A DNA stretch of 64,000 nucleotides, from the NCBI GenBank assembly GCA_947585425.1, contig CANPWZ010000005.1, forward strand, positions 1 through 64,000. The letters run 5' to 3'. The notes below the pieces were generated by a model that ran no database searches, was not told the origin of the DNA, and saw only the letters and a program-made list of their open reading frames with translations. Origin of the DNA: an uncultured Oscillospiraceae bacterium (GTDB lineage Bacteria; Bacillota; Clostridia; Oscillospirales; Oscillospiraceae). The position numbers and the translations under genes are program-made. Positions 44,961 to 52,816 of the stretch are shown here, in pieces. Position 1 is the first letter of the stretch. Every line of letters starts with the position of its first letter.

Positions 44961-45620
44961 TCAGCCCTCGATTTCCTTGTGGTCTTCCCGCTCCTGAAGC
45001 CACCGTGGGAAGCGGTCACGTTCCATAAAATACATCTCAACGGTATGGCGATTGCCCAATTCCACCGAGTGATAAACATCGATGTACTTCATGCTGTCGT
45101 CAACCAGCAGATACGCCGCAGCAGCATCCAGATACAACTTCAGTTCCAGGTTGTCCGCGTCAGGGATCACCCCTTTGAACGTCTCCTGGTCATAGGTAAG
45201 GATGAAACTGACGACACAATGGCGGCGATACCGCGAAAAGCGGTGTTCTTTACAATACGCCTCCAACGAGAAGAATAATGGGTCATACAGAAATTCAGAG
45301 GGCCGTTTCTTGCTGTTTCCCGGAGCGATACCCGGCAAGGTGATCTTGAAGATCCCGTCCTGTTCACAGAATTTGATCCCCATTTCCTCCGCTGCCCAGA
45401 GCAAATATTTATACTTCCTGATCGATGTTGTCTCGTAGAGCAGATGCCGGAGCCGGCAGGCCAGCCATTCGGCTCGCCGCTGGGCCTCCTCCTGGCAGGT
45501 CACATACTCGTCCGGGAACCGCTCGATATCGACAGTGTCCATGGCACGGACTGTCTCTTCAAGGCGTTCTGCATCCCGTGTGATACTTTTGATCCTTTTG
45601 TCCAGTTGTTCCTGTGTCAT
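44961..45620 (-). CDS. DUF6100 family protein
   Basis: This 219-residue soluble protein resembles DUF6100. It has an N-terminal coiled-coil-like helix (KRIKSITRDAERLEETVRAM), RRAEWLACRLRHLLYETTSI, then an endonuclease-like core with RHCVVSFILTYD and DADNLELKLYLDAAAAYLL, and a C-terminal FPRWLQERE. In Clostridia such proteins occur on integrative elements, which fits the partition genes next door. The D-x-D-N-L-E-L-K pattern recalls RusA-type resolvases, which is a tentative link only. The start has GGAGG within the 12 bases upstream. Confidence 0.65.
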   Translation of the reverse strand: MTQEQLDKRIKSITRDAERLEETVRAMDTVDIERFPDEYVTCQEEAQRRAEWLACRLRHLLYETTSIRKYKYLLWAAEEMGIKFCEQDGIFKITLPGIAPGNSKKRPSEFLYDPLFFSLEAYCKEHRFSRYRRHCVVSFILTYDQETFKGVIPDADNLELKLYLDAAAAYLLVDDSMKYIDVYHSVELGNRHTVEMYFMERDRFPRWLQEREDHKEIEG

Positions 45621-45652
45621 AATAAACCTCCATTTTTTGTAGTTGAGTTACC

Positions 45653-45758
45653 GATAGCAGAAAAGTATCGCTCTGCTGTCATGTCGTTTGCATATTGGAA
45701 TTCTGATAGCAGAAGCGGTCCTATCTCATATCAGCCGGTTCACGCATCCGATAGCAGA
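45653..45758. repeat. GATAGCAGA iteron array (candidate centromere)
   Basis: The 9-mer gatagcaga occurs at 45653, 45705 and 45750, with an inverted near-copy tctgctgtc at 45672-45680 and a partial inverted copy (tgctat) near 45771. The array fills the 159-bp gap between the DUF6100 gene and the ParR-like gene. Spacing of 52 and 45 bp is about 4-5 helical turns. Position and form suggest the ParR-binding site (parC) or an origin-type iteron. Confidence 0.5.
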
Positions 45759-45779
45759 CCGGGCCGCTTTTGCTATTGC

Positions 45780-46124
45780 TCAGAGGCCGTTGATAAAATC
45801 CAGCGCCGCGTCAAAGTCCTCCGTCGATTCCGGTGAGGGGGCGGGTGGGGATGTGATCGGCGCCGCCGCGGGAACAGACCGCAGGCTCTGCTCGATGGTC
45901 TCCTGCACCCGCCTCAGGAAAGCGTCCTCCTTCTCCCTCGTTTCGAGGTACGGGTCGGCGGCAAGACAGGACTTTCGGAGGAAATGATCGTTGACCGCCG
46001 CGACGACCGCCTTGTTCAGCGACTTGTACTCCTCTTTGCCAATACCCTGTAGATACTCAAGGGCCGTCCGATCGCCGGGCCTGTCCAGATTGAAGCGAAG
46101 TATTGTGGTGTAGACGCGGCTCAT
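45780..46124 (-). CDS. ParR-like centromere-binding protein
   Basis: This 114-residue protein has an N-terminal ribbon-helix-helix-like segment (MSRVYTTILRFNLDRPGDR, LNKAVVAAVNDHFL), then a Pro-rich linker (AAAPITSPPAPSPE) and an acidic, hydrophobic C-terminal tail (FDAALDFINGL). This matches ParR/StbB adaptors, whose tail contacts the ParM filament. The start overlaps the ParM stop by four bases (ATGA), as in type II partition operons. The iteron array lies directly after it. Sequence similarity is weak, so the call rests mainly on size, layout and position. Confidence 0.65.
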   Translation of the reverse strand: MSRVYTTILRFNLDRPGDRTALEYLQGIGKEEYKSLNKAVVAAVNDHFLRKSCLAADPYLETREKEDAFLRRVQETIEQSLRSVPAAAPITSPPAPSPESTEDFDAALDFINGL

Positions 46125-47056
46125 ACCACGCCCCCAGAGCCGCCCCGGAGCTTGTACTTTGCCAGAACCTCATAGCCCTTCGCCGTAGCGTGGATGTCGC
46201 TGTTGATCTCCACCCGCTCCGGGTCATACCGACCGAAGTTCCGAATAAGACAGCCTCCGCCGCCCAAAACGTAGAGCTTCATCAGGCCGGCGTCGTACTC
46301 ATGCTCCCGCAGGCGGCGCATGATGCCGGCGGCATATTCGGAGGCGCTCTGCCGGATCACGTCCAGATAGCGTTCGTCGATGTCAGCCGTACCGTACCGA
46401 AGCACCGCCTCGATAACAGAGTCATCCGCCGCTGTACCGAATTTTTGCATCAGCTTTTCCCGCGCCGCCAGCATGCACTGGTGGGTGCCGTACTTCTCCG
46501 TGAAGCATTTGGAGGGGACCGGCTTTCCGTTGTTGATGTACATGATGTTCATAGTGCCGTTCCCGATGTCGCAGAGCATATTGATGCCCCGGAACTCGCG
46601 CAGCCGGTTCGCAACCGCTGAGAAGTCCTGGGGAAAGATATCAGCCCCCGCGAACTCCACATGGCAGGCCCTTCCCCGAAAGGTGAAATCTGCCGCGTCA
46701 TTCTGGAGCAGATATGCCTTGAATACGTCCTTCTGCCCGCTGACCCAGGTGAGGGGCAGCCCCGCCGCCAGGTGGACGCGGGCGGAAGTGAGATCCATGA
46801 TGTGCATCTCGCGGGCAATGGCCGCCAACGTCAGGATATAGAAATCCATGTCCTGGATCTTGTCCGCTGTAATTTCCTTGTGCCCGTCCCCCACGGTATA
46901 ATAGCGGCCGCCGTAGACGAGCAGATTGCTCTTGAAGGTGGGTTCCCGGTCATAGGCGGTCACGCCGGTCTGGAAACAGGTGTGGGCGGTTTTGATGTTC
47001 CCATAGCCGTGGTCGATCCCAATGATGACAGGCTCCTCAAAATGAAAGCTGTTCAT
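46121..47056 (-). CDS. parM: ParM/StbA-like plasmid segregation actin
   Basis: This 311-residue protein has the actin-ATPase signature: phosphate-1 loop IGIDHGYGNIKTAH near residues 12-25, phosphate-2 loop MLCDIGNGTMNIMYI near 166-180, and adenosine motif LYVLGGGGCLIRNFG near 272-286. It is slightly shorter than typical ParM (about 320-330). It would form filaments that push apart plasmid copies bound by ParR. The start overlaps the ParB-domain gene stop (ATGA). In an integrated element it may help maintain an excised circular form. Confidence 0.87.
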   Translation of the reverse strand: MNSFHFEEPVIIGIDHGYGNIKTAHTCFQTGVTAYDREPTFKSNLLVYGGRYYTVGDGHKEITADKIQDMDFYILTLAAIAREMHIMDLTSARVHLAAGLPLTWVSGQKDVFKAYLLQNDAADFTFRGRACHVEFAGADIFPQDFSAVANRLREFRGINMLCDIGNGTMNIMYINNGKPVPSKCFTEKYGTHQCMLAAREKLMQKFGTAADDSVIEAVLRYGTADIDERYLDVIRQSASEYAAGIMRRLREHEYDAGLMKLYVLGGGGCLIRNFGRYDPERVEINSDIHATAKGYEVLAKYKLRGGSGGVV

Positions 47057-47958
47057 GATACTCTCCTCTCACCGTCCCCGGTTTCCCCCGGCTGGGCGCC
47101 TAACAGTTTGATGAATCGCTCCAGGCTGGCAGCCGCTTGCGCCGCGAACTCCACCAACTTTTTTTGCTGCACGGTGGACAGTAATTCAAAATAGGTCTCT
47201 TGGCGTTCCTGAACCAGTCCGGTCAAATAGCAGATCCGCATCGCGGCCTCCTCAAAGGTTTGCGTATAGAGGGCGGCGCTGTCATAGCCGGCACTTTTAT
47301 CTTTCCACTGGTCTGGCTGGATACCGTACTGGTCTATTGTTTTGATTTTCCCTCTGGCGAGCAGGCCGGCCGCTTCCTCCTGCTGTTCGGGGTCCAGACG
47401 GGCAAGCTTCTCCAAGGTCTGCTGCGTGACCCCGCCCTCGATCCCTTTCAGGATATCGCGCGTTTTGTCCGTCAGCCTTTCCGCGATCTGGACACGCCGT
47501 TCAACGGTCCGCGGCGAGACGCCCAGCCGTTCGGCGGCATCCTCCGCAAAGGACTTGACCTGACCATCCCGACAATTTGGCGGCTTGACCGCCGCGCTCC
47601 GCCTATCGCCCCCGTGCCTTTTCTCCGGGTGGAGCTCCTCGTAGAGCTTTTTCCTGCTTGCAAGCAGTTGACCCAATTCCAGATCGGAAGGCGAGGTGCG
47701 GAACAGGTTTTCGTCGATCTCCATGATTTTCGCCTGCACCGGATCCAGTTCCAGAACAGAGCATTCAATCTCCGTCCATCCAAGCAGCTTTGCCGCCTCC
47801 AGACGGTGCAGGCCGGCCACCAGGCGATACCCTGCGTCCACCGTGATGGGGTTCGCCAGGCCGACCTCATCCATGCTCCCCGCGAGCTTTTCCACTGCCT
47901 CCGGCTCAACTTTCCGCCGGCCGGGCGGGACCTTGATTTTTTTGATGGCTATTTTCAT
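47053..47958 (-). CDS. ParB-domain DNA-binding protein
   Basis: The start at the ATG at 47958 (301 residues) has AAGGAGA upstream. The ParB/Srx N-terminal domain is visible: KKIKVPPGRRKVEPEAVEKL, NPITVDAGYRLVAGLHRLEAAKLLGW and EIDENLFRTSPSDLELG. A helix-turn-helix follows (AERLGVSPRTVERRVQIAERL near 155-175), then a coiled-coil C-terminus (EEAAGLLARGKIKTIDQYG). It has no ParA partner. Instead it is the first of four genes running into ParM-ParR. It could be a transcription factor or an extra partition factor of the element. Confidence 0.85.
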   Translation of the reverse strand: MKIAIKKIKVPPGRRKVEPEAVEKLAGSMDEVGLANPITVDAGYRLVAGLHRLEAAKLLGWTEIECSVLELDPVQAKIMEIDENLFRTSPSDLELGQLLASRKKLYEELHPEKRHGGDRRSAAVKPPNCRDGQVKSFAEDAAERLGVSPRTVERRVQIAERLTDKTRDILKGIEGGVTQQTLEKLARLDPEQQEEAAGLLARGKIKTIDQYGIQPDQWKDKSAGYDSAALYTQTFEEAAMRICYLTGLVQERQETYFELLSTVQQKKLVEFAAQAAASLERFIKLLGAQPGETGDGERRVS

Positions 47959-47985
47959 AAATGTCTCCTTATAATTTGATTTCAA

Positions 47986-48201
47986 CTATTGCCTCCGGCG
48001 CCGGGTATCGGTCCCCGCCCCGTGGTCATCCGTTTCGTCCAGGTTCAGCTGCCTCAACAGCTCAGGAACATTGATGTAGTAGGTCGAACCGCTCTTGACG
48101 TGCGGAACCGTCCCGTTCTTGCAGCCCTTCCGGAGAAAGTACTGTGACAGGCCCGTCGTCCTGCAGGCATCCCCAATTTTCTGAAATGGAACCGTAGACA
48201 T
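47986..48201 (-). CDS. Small helix-turn-helix protein, excisionase-like
   Basis: This 71-residue basic protein (MSTVPFQKIGDA) has a MerR/Xis-type winged helix: ACRTTGLSQYFLRKGCKNG, then VPHVKSGSTYYINVPELLRQL, the wing-like end of excisionases. It is transcribed away from the XRE repressor across a shared 205-bp region and leads into the ParB-ParM-ParR operon. Excisionase or repressor-like control is inferred from size, fold and integrase proximity. GGGGAGG is only two bases from the ATG. Confidence 0.7.
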   Translation of the reverse strand: MSTVPFQKIGDACRTTGLSQYFLRKGCKNGTVPHVKSGSTYYINVPELLRQLNLDETDDHGAGTDTRRRRQ

Positions 48202-48247
48202 CACCTCCCCTCGTTCAAATTTCGCATTTTAGCGTTATCTATTATAT

Positions 48248-48267
48248 TTATCGCTTATTTGCGATAA
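48248..48267. promoter_or_regulatory. Candidate XRE operator
   Basis: TTATCGC-TTATTT-GCGATAA is a perfect 7-bp inverted repeat in the divergent AT-rich region. A half-site gcgttatc lies at 48232-48239. It is well placed to be bound by the repressor encoded at 48410. Confidence 0.6.
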
Positions 48268-48349
48268 CTGCATCATACATCATCTTCCTTATTTTGTCAA
48301 TCACTATTTTACAATTTCTAAAATCTTTCTTTTGCGCCCCATTCTATTC

Positions 48350-48378
48350 TTGCATTAGTGCGACAGCCGTGCTATAAT
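48350..48378 (+). promoter_or_regulatory. Promoter of the XRE-integrase unit
   Basis: TTGCAT (48350-48355), a 17-base spacer and TATAAT (48373-48378) lie 32 bases before the XRE start. Confidence 0.8.
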
Positions 48379-48409
48379 AAGGCTCACCTTAACGCAAGGA
48401 GGGCGGATC

Positions 48410-48976
48410 ATGACGACAGGAGAAAAAATGCGCGTCCGGCGCAAAGAGCTGGGTATGAGCGTGGATGAACTGGCGGCCAAGGTGGGCAAGAACCGCGCCA
48501 CCATCTACCGCTACGAGAACGACGCCATCGAAATGCCGGCCAGTATGCTCAAACCCCTGGCTGACGCGCTGGACACCACTCCGGACGACCTGATGGATTG
48601 GAATATGCTGCTCAAAGAAATCGCAGAGCGCGACGCAAAGATGGATAGCGTACTTCCCCTCATCGAAAACGGTGTCTCCGTTGGAGGCGGCGCCCACAGC
48701 TACATTCTGCTCAAAGCGCTCAACCGCGGGGGGCATCTGGGGCACGATCTCCAATCCCTGCTTGACGTACTGTACCGGCTCAACTCGGCGGGCTGCGACG
48801 TGGAAATGCACGGCATCCGCATCCTGGCCGAGCTGGCGGCTTCATTCGACCAAAAGTCCCTGGAGAATTTGATCTCTTACGCCGAGTACCTGGACGTAAA
48901 ACACCAGGAGAAGATAGGAGAATCTATCACCCATCCCTATCAGCTTGAACGCTCCGATGCACTTCTGTTGGACTAA
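48410..48976 (+). CDS. XRE-family transcriptional regulator
   Basis: This 188-residue protein has a classic helix-turn-helix at its N-terminus: GEKMRVRRKELGMSVDELA, KVGKNRATIYRYENDAIEMP and LADALDTTPDDLMDW. The rest is a helical domain with no recognised family (LLKALNRGGHLGHDLQSLLD, ISYAEYLDVKHQEKIGE). It probably represses the divergent Xis-Par operon and/or its own operon with the integrase, 14 bp downstream, as in phage and ICE switches. AAGGAGG precedes the ATG. Confidence 0.88.
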   Translation: MTTGEKMRVRRKELGMSVDELAAKVGKNRATIYRYENDAIEMPASMLKPLADALDTTPDDLMDWNMLLKEIAERDAKMDSVLPLIENGVSVGGGAHSYILLKALNRGGHLGHDLQSLLDVLYRLNSAGCDVEMHGIRILAELAASFDQKSLENLISYAEYLDVKHQEKIGESITHPYQLERSDALLLD

Positions 48977-48990
48977 AGAAAGGAACTCAT

Positions 48991-50187
48991 ATGGCATCAA
49001 CACGCAAACTTACCACAAAAGACGGCCGCGTTTTTTATGAGATCAGCGTCAGCCGGGGCCGGGGCAAGTCCCGTCTCACCCGCCGCTGGTATCCCCCGAA
49101 GGGTTGGAGCCGCAAGGCTATTGAGCGGGAGTTGACAGCTGTAGCCGCCGAGTTTGAGCGCCAGAGCGACGCCGGCGAGGTCGTCAGCCGGGCGGAACAC
49201 CGGGAGCGGGAGGCCCAGGAGGCGGCGGAGGCGGCAAAGATCCTCACCTTCCGGCAATATGGGGAACGGGTCTTTATGCCGGCCAAGACGGTCACCATGA
49301 GCGAGAACAGCCGCGCCAACTACCAGGGCTATTTGGACAAGAAGATCTATCCGGCCCTTGGCGACATCAAGCTCCCGGAGATCACCCCAGCACAGATCAC
49401 CGCCCTGCTCTTGGACATTCAGACTGAGGGTAAAGCACACAGCACGGTCCTCAAGGTCTACACCATCCTGCACAGCTTTTTCAAAATGGCCTACCTGGGA
49501 GACATGATCCAGCGCAATCCGATGGACAAGGTAGAGCGTCCGAAGCCCAGAAAAGATGAGGTCAAGCCCGCCGAAGTCAGCGCCTACACCGCTCAGGAAG
49601 TCCAGCAGATCATAGCGGGGCTGAAGGATGAGCCTCTAAAATGGCAGGCATTGATTCATCTGCTGATCGACACTGGTATCCGGCGAGGTGAGTGCTGTGC
49701 CCTCCAGTGGAAGAATATCGACTTCAAGACCGGAGCTGTCACTATCTGTGGGAATCTCTGCTACACCAAGCAGAAAGGCGTCTATCTGGACACCCCCAAG
49801 AACGGCCGCACCCGCACCGTTTATGCGGGTGATGATACTGTCGCCCTGCTCCGTCAACTCCGAACCGAACAGGCCAAGAAGGCGCTCAGCACTTATGTAT
49901 TCACTCAGGAGGGAAGCCCGGAGCCGATGCACCCCCAGAGCCCCACAAGGTATTTGAAGAAGTTTTCAGAGCGATGCGGCGTCCCTGGCCTGCATCCGCA
50001 CAAGCTCCGGCACACCTTCGCCAGCGTGGCCATCATCAGCGGTGCCGATGTAGCCAGCGTGTCTGAGGCCCTGGGGCACAGCGACAAGGCCGTGACCCTG
50101 CGGATGTATACCCATGCGGACCAGGAGAGCATCAGCAAGGCCGCTCAAATCTACCGGGAGGCAATAAAAAAAGCCGGGCAGGGATGA
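48991..50187 (+). CDS. int: Tyrosine integrase of the element
   Basis: This 398-residue site-specific recombinase has three parts: an arm-type DNA-binding N-terminus (residues 1-85), a SAM-like core-binding domain (about 86-180) and a catalytic domain. Catalytic residues visible are Arg231 (TGIRRGE), Lys270 (TPKNGR), His337 and Arg340 (HKLRHTF), His363 (LGHSD) and Tyr373 (RMYTHAD). All are present, so the enzyme looks intact. It ends 19 kb-independent core genes on one side: the tRNA operon begins 150 bp downstream. It would insert and, with the Xis-like protein, excise the element. Confidence 0.95.
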   Translation: MASTRKLTTKDGRVFYEISVSRGRGKSRLTRRWYPPKGWSRKAIERELTAVAAEFERQSDAGEVVSRAEHREREAQEAAEAAKILTFRQYGERVFMPAKTVTMSENSRANYQGYLDKKIYPALGDIKLPEITPAQITALLLDIQTEGKAHSTVLKVYTILHSFFKMAYLGDMIQRNPMDKVERPKPRKDEVKPAEVSAYTAQEVQQIIAGLKDEPLKWQALIHLLIDTGIRRGECCALQWKNIDFKTGAVTICGNLCYTKQKGVYLDTPKNGRTRTVYAGDDTVALLRQLRTEQAKKALSTYVFTQEGSPEPMHPQSPTRYLKKFSERCGVPGLHPHKLRHTFASVAIISGADVASVSEALGHSDKAVTLRMYTHADQESISKAAQIYREAIKKAGQG

Positions 50188-50200
50188 CCTGTCCGGCTTG
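50171..50200 (+). terminator. Terminator of the integrase gene
   Basis: Aagccgggcagg pairs with cctgtccggctt around a short loop, with one G-T pair, followed by gcttttt. It overlaps the end of the integrase gene. Confidence 0.75.
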
Positions 50201-50208
50201 CTTTTTCA

Positions 50209-50238
50209 TGTCGGTGTCGGTTTCTGTGTCGGTTTCTC
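50209..50238. repeat. TGTCGG direct repeats after integrase
   Basis: TGTCGG occurs at 50209, 50215 and 50227. The last two form a 12-bp tandem repeat (TGTCGGTTTCTG and TGTCGGTTTCTC). Position next to the integrase end suggests arm or core att sequence, but no second copy was found at the other end. Confidence 0.35.
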
Positions 50239-50295
50239 TGAAAAACCGGATTTCGGCAAAACAACGAAAATGTCAAAAAGTTGTAGTCTAAAAAC

Positions 50296-50331
50296 AAAAG
50301 GCACTTAAAACCGAAGTTTTAAGTGCCTTTT
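50296..50331 (-). terminator. tRNA operon terminator
   Basis: Aaaaggcacttaaaac pairs perfectly over 16 bp with gttttaagtgcctttt around cgaa, two bases beyond the tRNA-Thr CCA end. Confidence 0.9.
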
Positions 50332-50333
50332 GT

Positions 50334-50409
<76 letters not shown>

Positions 50410-50412
50410 GGA

Positions 50413-50489
<77 letters not shown>

Positions 50490-50554
50490 ATCTGCTGTAC
50501 AGGTCTGCGGATGCGCCGTCCGGCGGGCGGCGTCTGCATCAACAGAACGTGCTG

Positions 50555-50583
50555 ATTATACTCTGCCCAGCGCCGTTTGTCAA
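50555..50583 (-). promoter_or_regulatory. Consensus promoter of the tRNA operon
   Basis: On the minus strand TTGACA (50578-50583), 17 bases, TATAAT (50555-50560): both hexamers match the sigma-A consensus. It lies 66 bases before tRNA-Asp. Confidence 0.92.
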
Positions 50584-50719
50584 TCCTTTTTTTCGGATAT
50601 TTTTGACCGCCCGCCCGTCTATCAAGGCCGCCGCAGCATGACAACGGCACCCCCCCCGCCGGCGTCAACAGAATTTTTATGCCGCCGCCCCATCTTTAAT
50701 ACACATTTAATGAAATTTA

Positions 50720-50728
50720 TGTTATAAT
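50720..50728 (+). promoter_or_regulatory. Extended -10 promoter of ktrB
   Basis: TGTTATAAT gives an extended -10 (TGn TATAAT) with no good -35, about 30 bases before the KtrB start and its GGGGAGG site. Confidence 0.6.
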
Positions 50729-50759
50729 ATGTGAAATCAAACTGGGGAGGTGGGGAGAT

Positions 50760-52085
50760 ATGGGTATGTTGGAAAAGCGCCTGAGCACCTCCCAGCTCAT
50801 CATCCTGGGCTTCGCGGCGCTGATCCTGCTGGGCACGCTGCTGCTCATGCTGCCCTTCGCCTCCGCCGACGGCAGGGCCGCCCCTCCGCTGGAGGCGCTG
50901 TTCACCTCCACCTCCGCCGTGTGCGTCACCGGGCTGGTGGTGCGGGACACGGCCCTGTCCTGGTCCCCCTTCGGCCAGGCGGTCATCCTCTGCCTCATCC
51001 AGATCGGCGGCATGGGGGTGATCACGGTGGCCATGGCGGTGTACACCGCCGCGGGCAGCCAGGCCAGCCTCAAGCAGCGCTCCACCATGCAGGAGGCCCT
51101 CTCCGCCCCGCAGCTGGGGGGCATCGTCAGGCAGGGGAGATTTTTCATCAAGATGACCGTCCTGTTCGAGCTGCTGGGGACCCTGGCGCTGGCCCCGGTG
51201 TTCTGCGGGGCGTTCGGGCCGGGGAAGGGGCTGTGGTACGCCCTGTTCCACTCGGTGTCCGCCTTCTGCAACGCCGGGTTCGATCTGATGGGGACCGCCG
51301 CCCCCTACTCCTCCCTGACGGGGTATACCGCCCAGCCGGCGGTGAACCTGACGGTGATGGCCCTCATCATCGTGGGCGGCATCGGCTTTCTGGTGTGGGG
51401 GGATGTGCAGGACAACGGCCTCCGCCTGAAAAAGTACCGGATGCAGACCAAGGTGGTGCTGGTCACCAGCGCCCTGCTCATCGTCCTCCCCGCCGTGTAT
51501 TTCTTCTTCGGGGAGTTTGGCGCCCTCCCCCTGCCGGAGCGACTGTGGGCCTCCCTGTTCCAGTCGGTCACCGCCCGGACGGCGGGCTTCAACACCGCCG
51601 ATCTCACCGCCATGAGCGGCCCGGGCCAGGCGGTGATGATCCTGCTGATGCTGGTGGGCGGCTCCCCCGGCTCCACCGCCGGCGGCATGAAGACCACCAC
51701 CCTGGCCGTCCTGCTGGCCACCGCTCTGGCCGTGTTCCGCCGCCGGGAGAACACCCAGTTCTTCGGCCGCCGGCTGGCGGACGGGGCCGTGCGGCAGGCC
51801 GTGGCGGTGCTGACCATGTACCTGACCCTGTTTCTGACCGGGGGCTGCGTCATCAGCCGGGTGGAGGGCCTGCCCCTGTCCGTCTGCCTGTTTGAGACCG
51901 CCTCGGCGGTGGGCACCGTGGGGCTGACGCTGGGCGTCACCCCGGCCCTGGGCGCCCTGTCTAGGGTCATTCTGATCCTGCTGATGTACTTTGGCCGGGT
52001 GGGAGGGCTCACCCTCATCTTCGCGGCTCTGTCCGGCAAGCGGAGCGCCGCCCGCCTGCCCCAGGAGTGGATCACCGTGGGCTGA
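50760..52085 (+). CDS. ktrB: KtrB/TrkH-type potassium transporter membrane subunit
   Basis: This 441-residue integral membrane protein has four M1-P-M2 repeats. The P-loops are TSAVCVTGLVV, SVSAFCNAGFDL, SVTARTAGFNT and ETASAVGTVGLTL, each holding the filter glycine. SPGSTAGGMKTTTL is the conserved gate-loop segment. It forms a Na+-coupled or Na+-independent K+ uptake channel with the RCK subunit encoded next. GGGGAGGTGGGGAG lies directly upstream. It is a core gene, unlike the element to its left. Confidence 0.95.
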   Translation: MGMLEKRLSTSQLIILGFAALILLGTLLLMLPFASADGRAAPPLEALFTSTSAVCVTGLVVRDTALSWSPFGQAVILCLIQIGGMGVITVAMAVYTAAGSQASLKQRSTMQEALSAPQLGGIVRQGRFFIKMTVLFELLGTLALAPVFCGAFGPGKGLWYALFHSVSAFCNAGFDLMGTAAPYSSLTGYTAQPAVNLTVMALIIVGGIGFLVWGDVQDNGLRLKKYRMQTKVVLVTSALLIVLPAVYFFFGEFGALPLPERLWASLFQSVTARTAGFNTADLTAMSGPGQAVMILLMLVGGSPGSTAGGMKTTTLAVLLATALAVFRRRENTQFFGRRLADGAVRQAVAVLTMYLTLFLTGGCVISRVEGLPLSVCLFETASAVGTVGLTLGVTPALGALSRVILILLMYFGRVGGLTLIFAALSGKRSAARLPQEWITVG

Positions 52086-52106
52086 TATGGAGAACAGGAG
52101 GTCACC

Positions 52107-52754
52107 ATGAAAAGCATCCTTTTGATTGGATTGGGACGGTTCGGCAGCAATATCGCCGCCAAGCTCAATGAGTTGGGCCATGAGGTGATGGCGGTGGACA
52201 GCTGCGAGGATCGGGTGAACGCCGTGCTGCCCCTGGTCACCGCCGCCCAGATCGGCGACAGCACCAGCGAGGAATTCCTCTCCTCCCTGGGGGTGCCCAG
52301 CTTCGACGTGTGCATCGTCGCCATCGGGGACGACTTTCAGAACTCCCTGGAGACCGCCTGGCTGCTGAAGGATCTGGGGGCGAAAAAGGTCATCGCGCGG
52401 GCCTCCCGTGGGATGCAGGAGAAGTTTTTGCTCCGCAACGGCGCCGACGAGGTGGTCTACCCGGAGAAGCAGCTGGCCGCCTGGACCGCCATCCGCTGCA
52501 CCTCGGAGCACATCCTGGACTACACCGAGCTGGACGACGGCTACGCCATCTACGAGCTGTCCGTGCCGAAGTCCTGGCTGGGCAAGACCATCCTCCAGCT
52601 GGACGTGCGGCGGAAGTACGACATCAACATCCTGGCCGTCCGGGAGAACGGACGGCTGAACATGAACGTGGGCCCGGACACCCTGCTGGACAATGAGCGG
52701 TCCATCCTGGTGCTGGGCCACGAGACGGCCATCCAAAAGTGTTTCAAGCTGTGA
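52107..52754 (+). CDS. ktrA: KtrA/TrkA-type potassium uptake regulatory subunit
   Basis: This 215-residue cytoplasmic protein has an RCK-N domain with the nucleotide motif IGLGRFGSNIA, then FDVCIVAIGDDFQNSLETAWLL and GADEVVYPEKQLAAWTA. An RCK-C domain follows (SVPKSWLGKTILQLDVRRKY, DTLLDNERSILVLGH). The ring of KtrA gates KtrB in response to ATP/ADP or cyclic-di-AMP. The gene begins 21 bp after ktrB with AGGAGG, so they form one operon. Confidence 0.95.
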   Translation: MKSILLIGLGRFGSNIAAKLNELGHEVMAVDSCEDRVNAVLPLVTAAQIGDSTSEEFLSSLGVPSFDVCIVAIGDDFQNSLETAWLLKDLGAKKVIARASRGMQEKFLLRNGADEVVYPEKQLAAWTAIRCTSEHILDYTELDDGYAIYELSVPKSWLGKTILQLDVRRKYDINILAVRENGRLNMNVGPDTLLDNERSILVLGHETAIQKCFKL

Positions 52755-52816
52755 CGCTGGATTTTTTGTCCAGGGTGTGGTATCATCCCAGCAGAGCTCT
52801 GTGAAAGGGGATTTCC

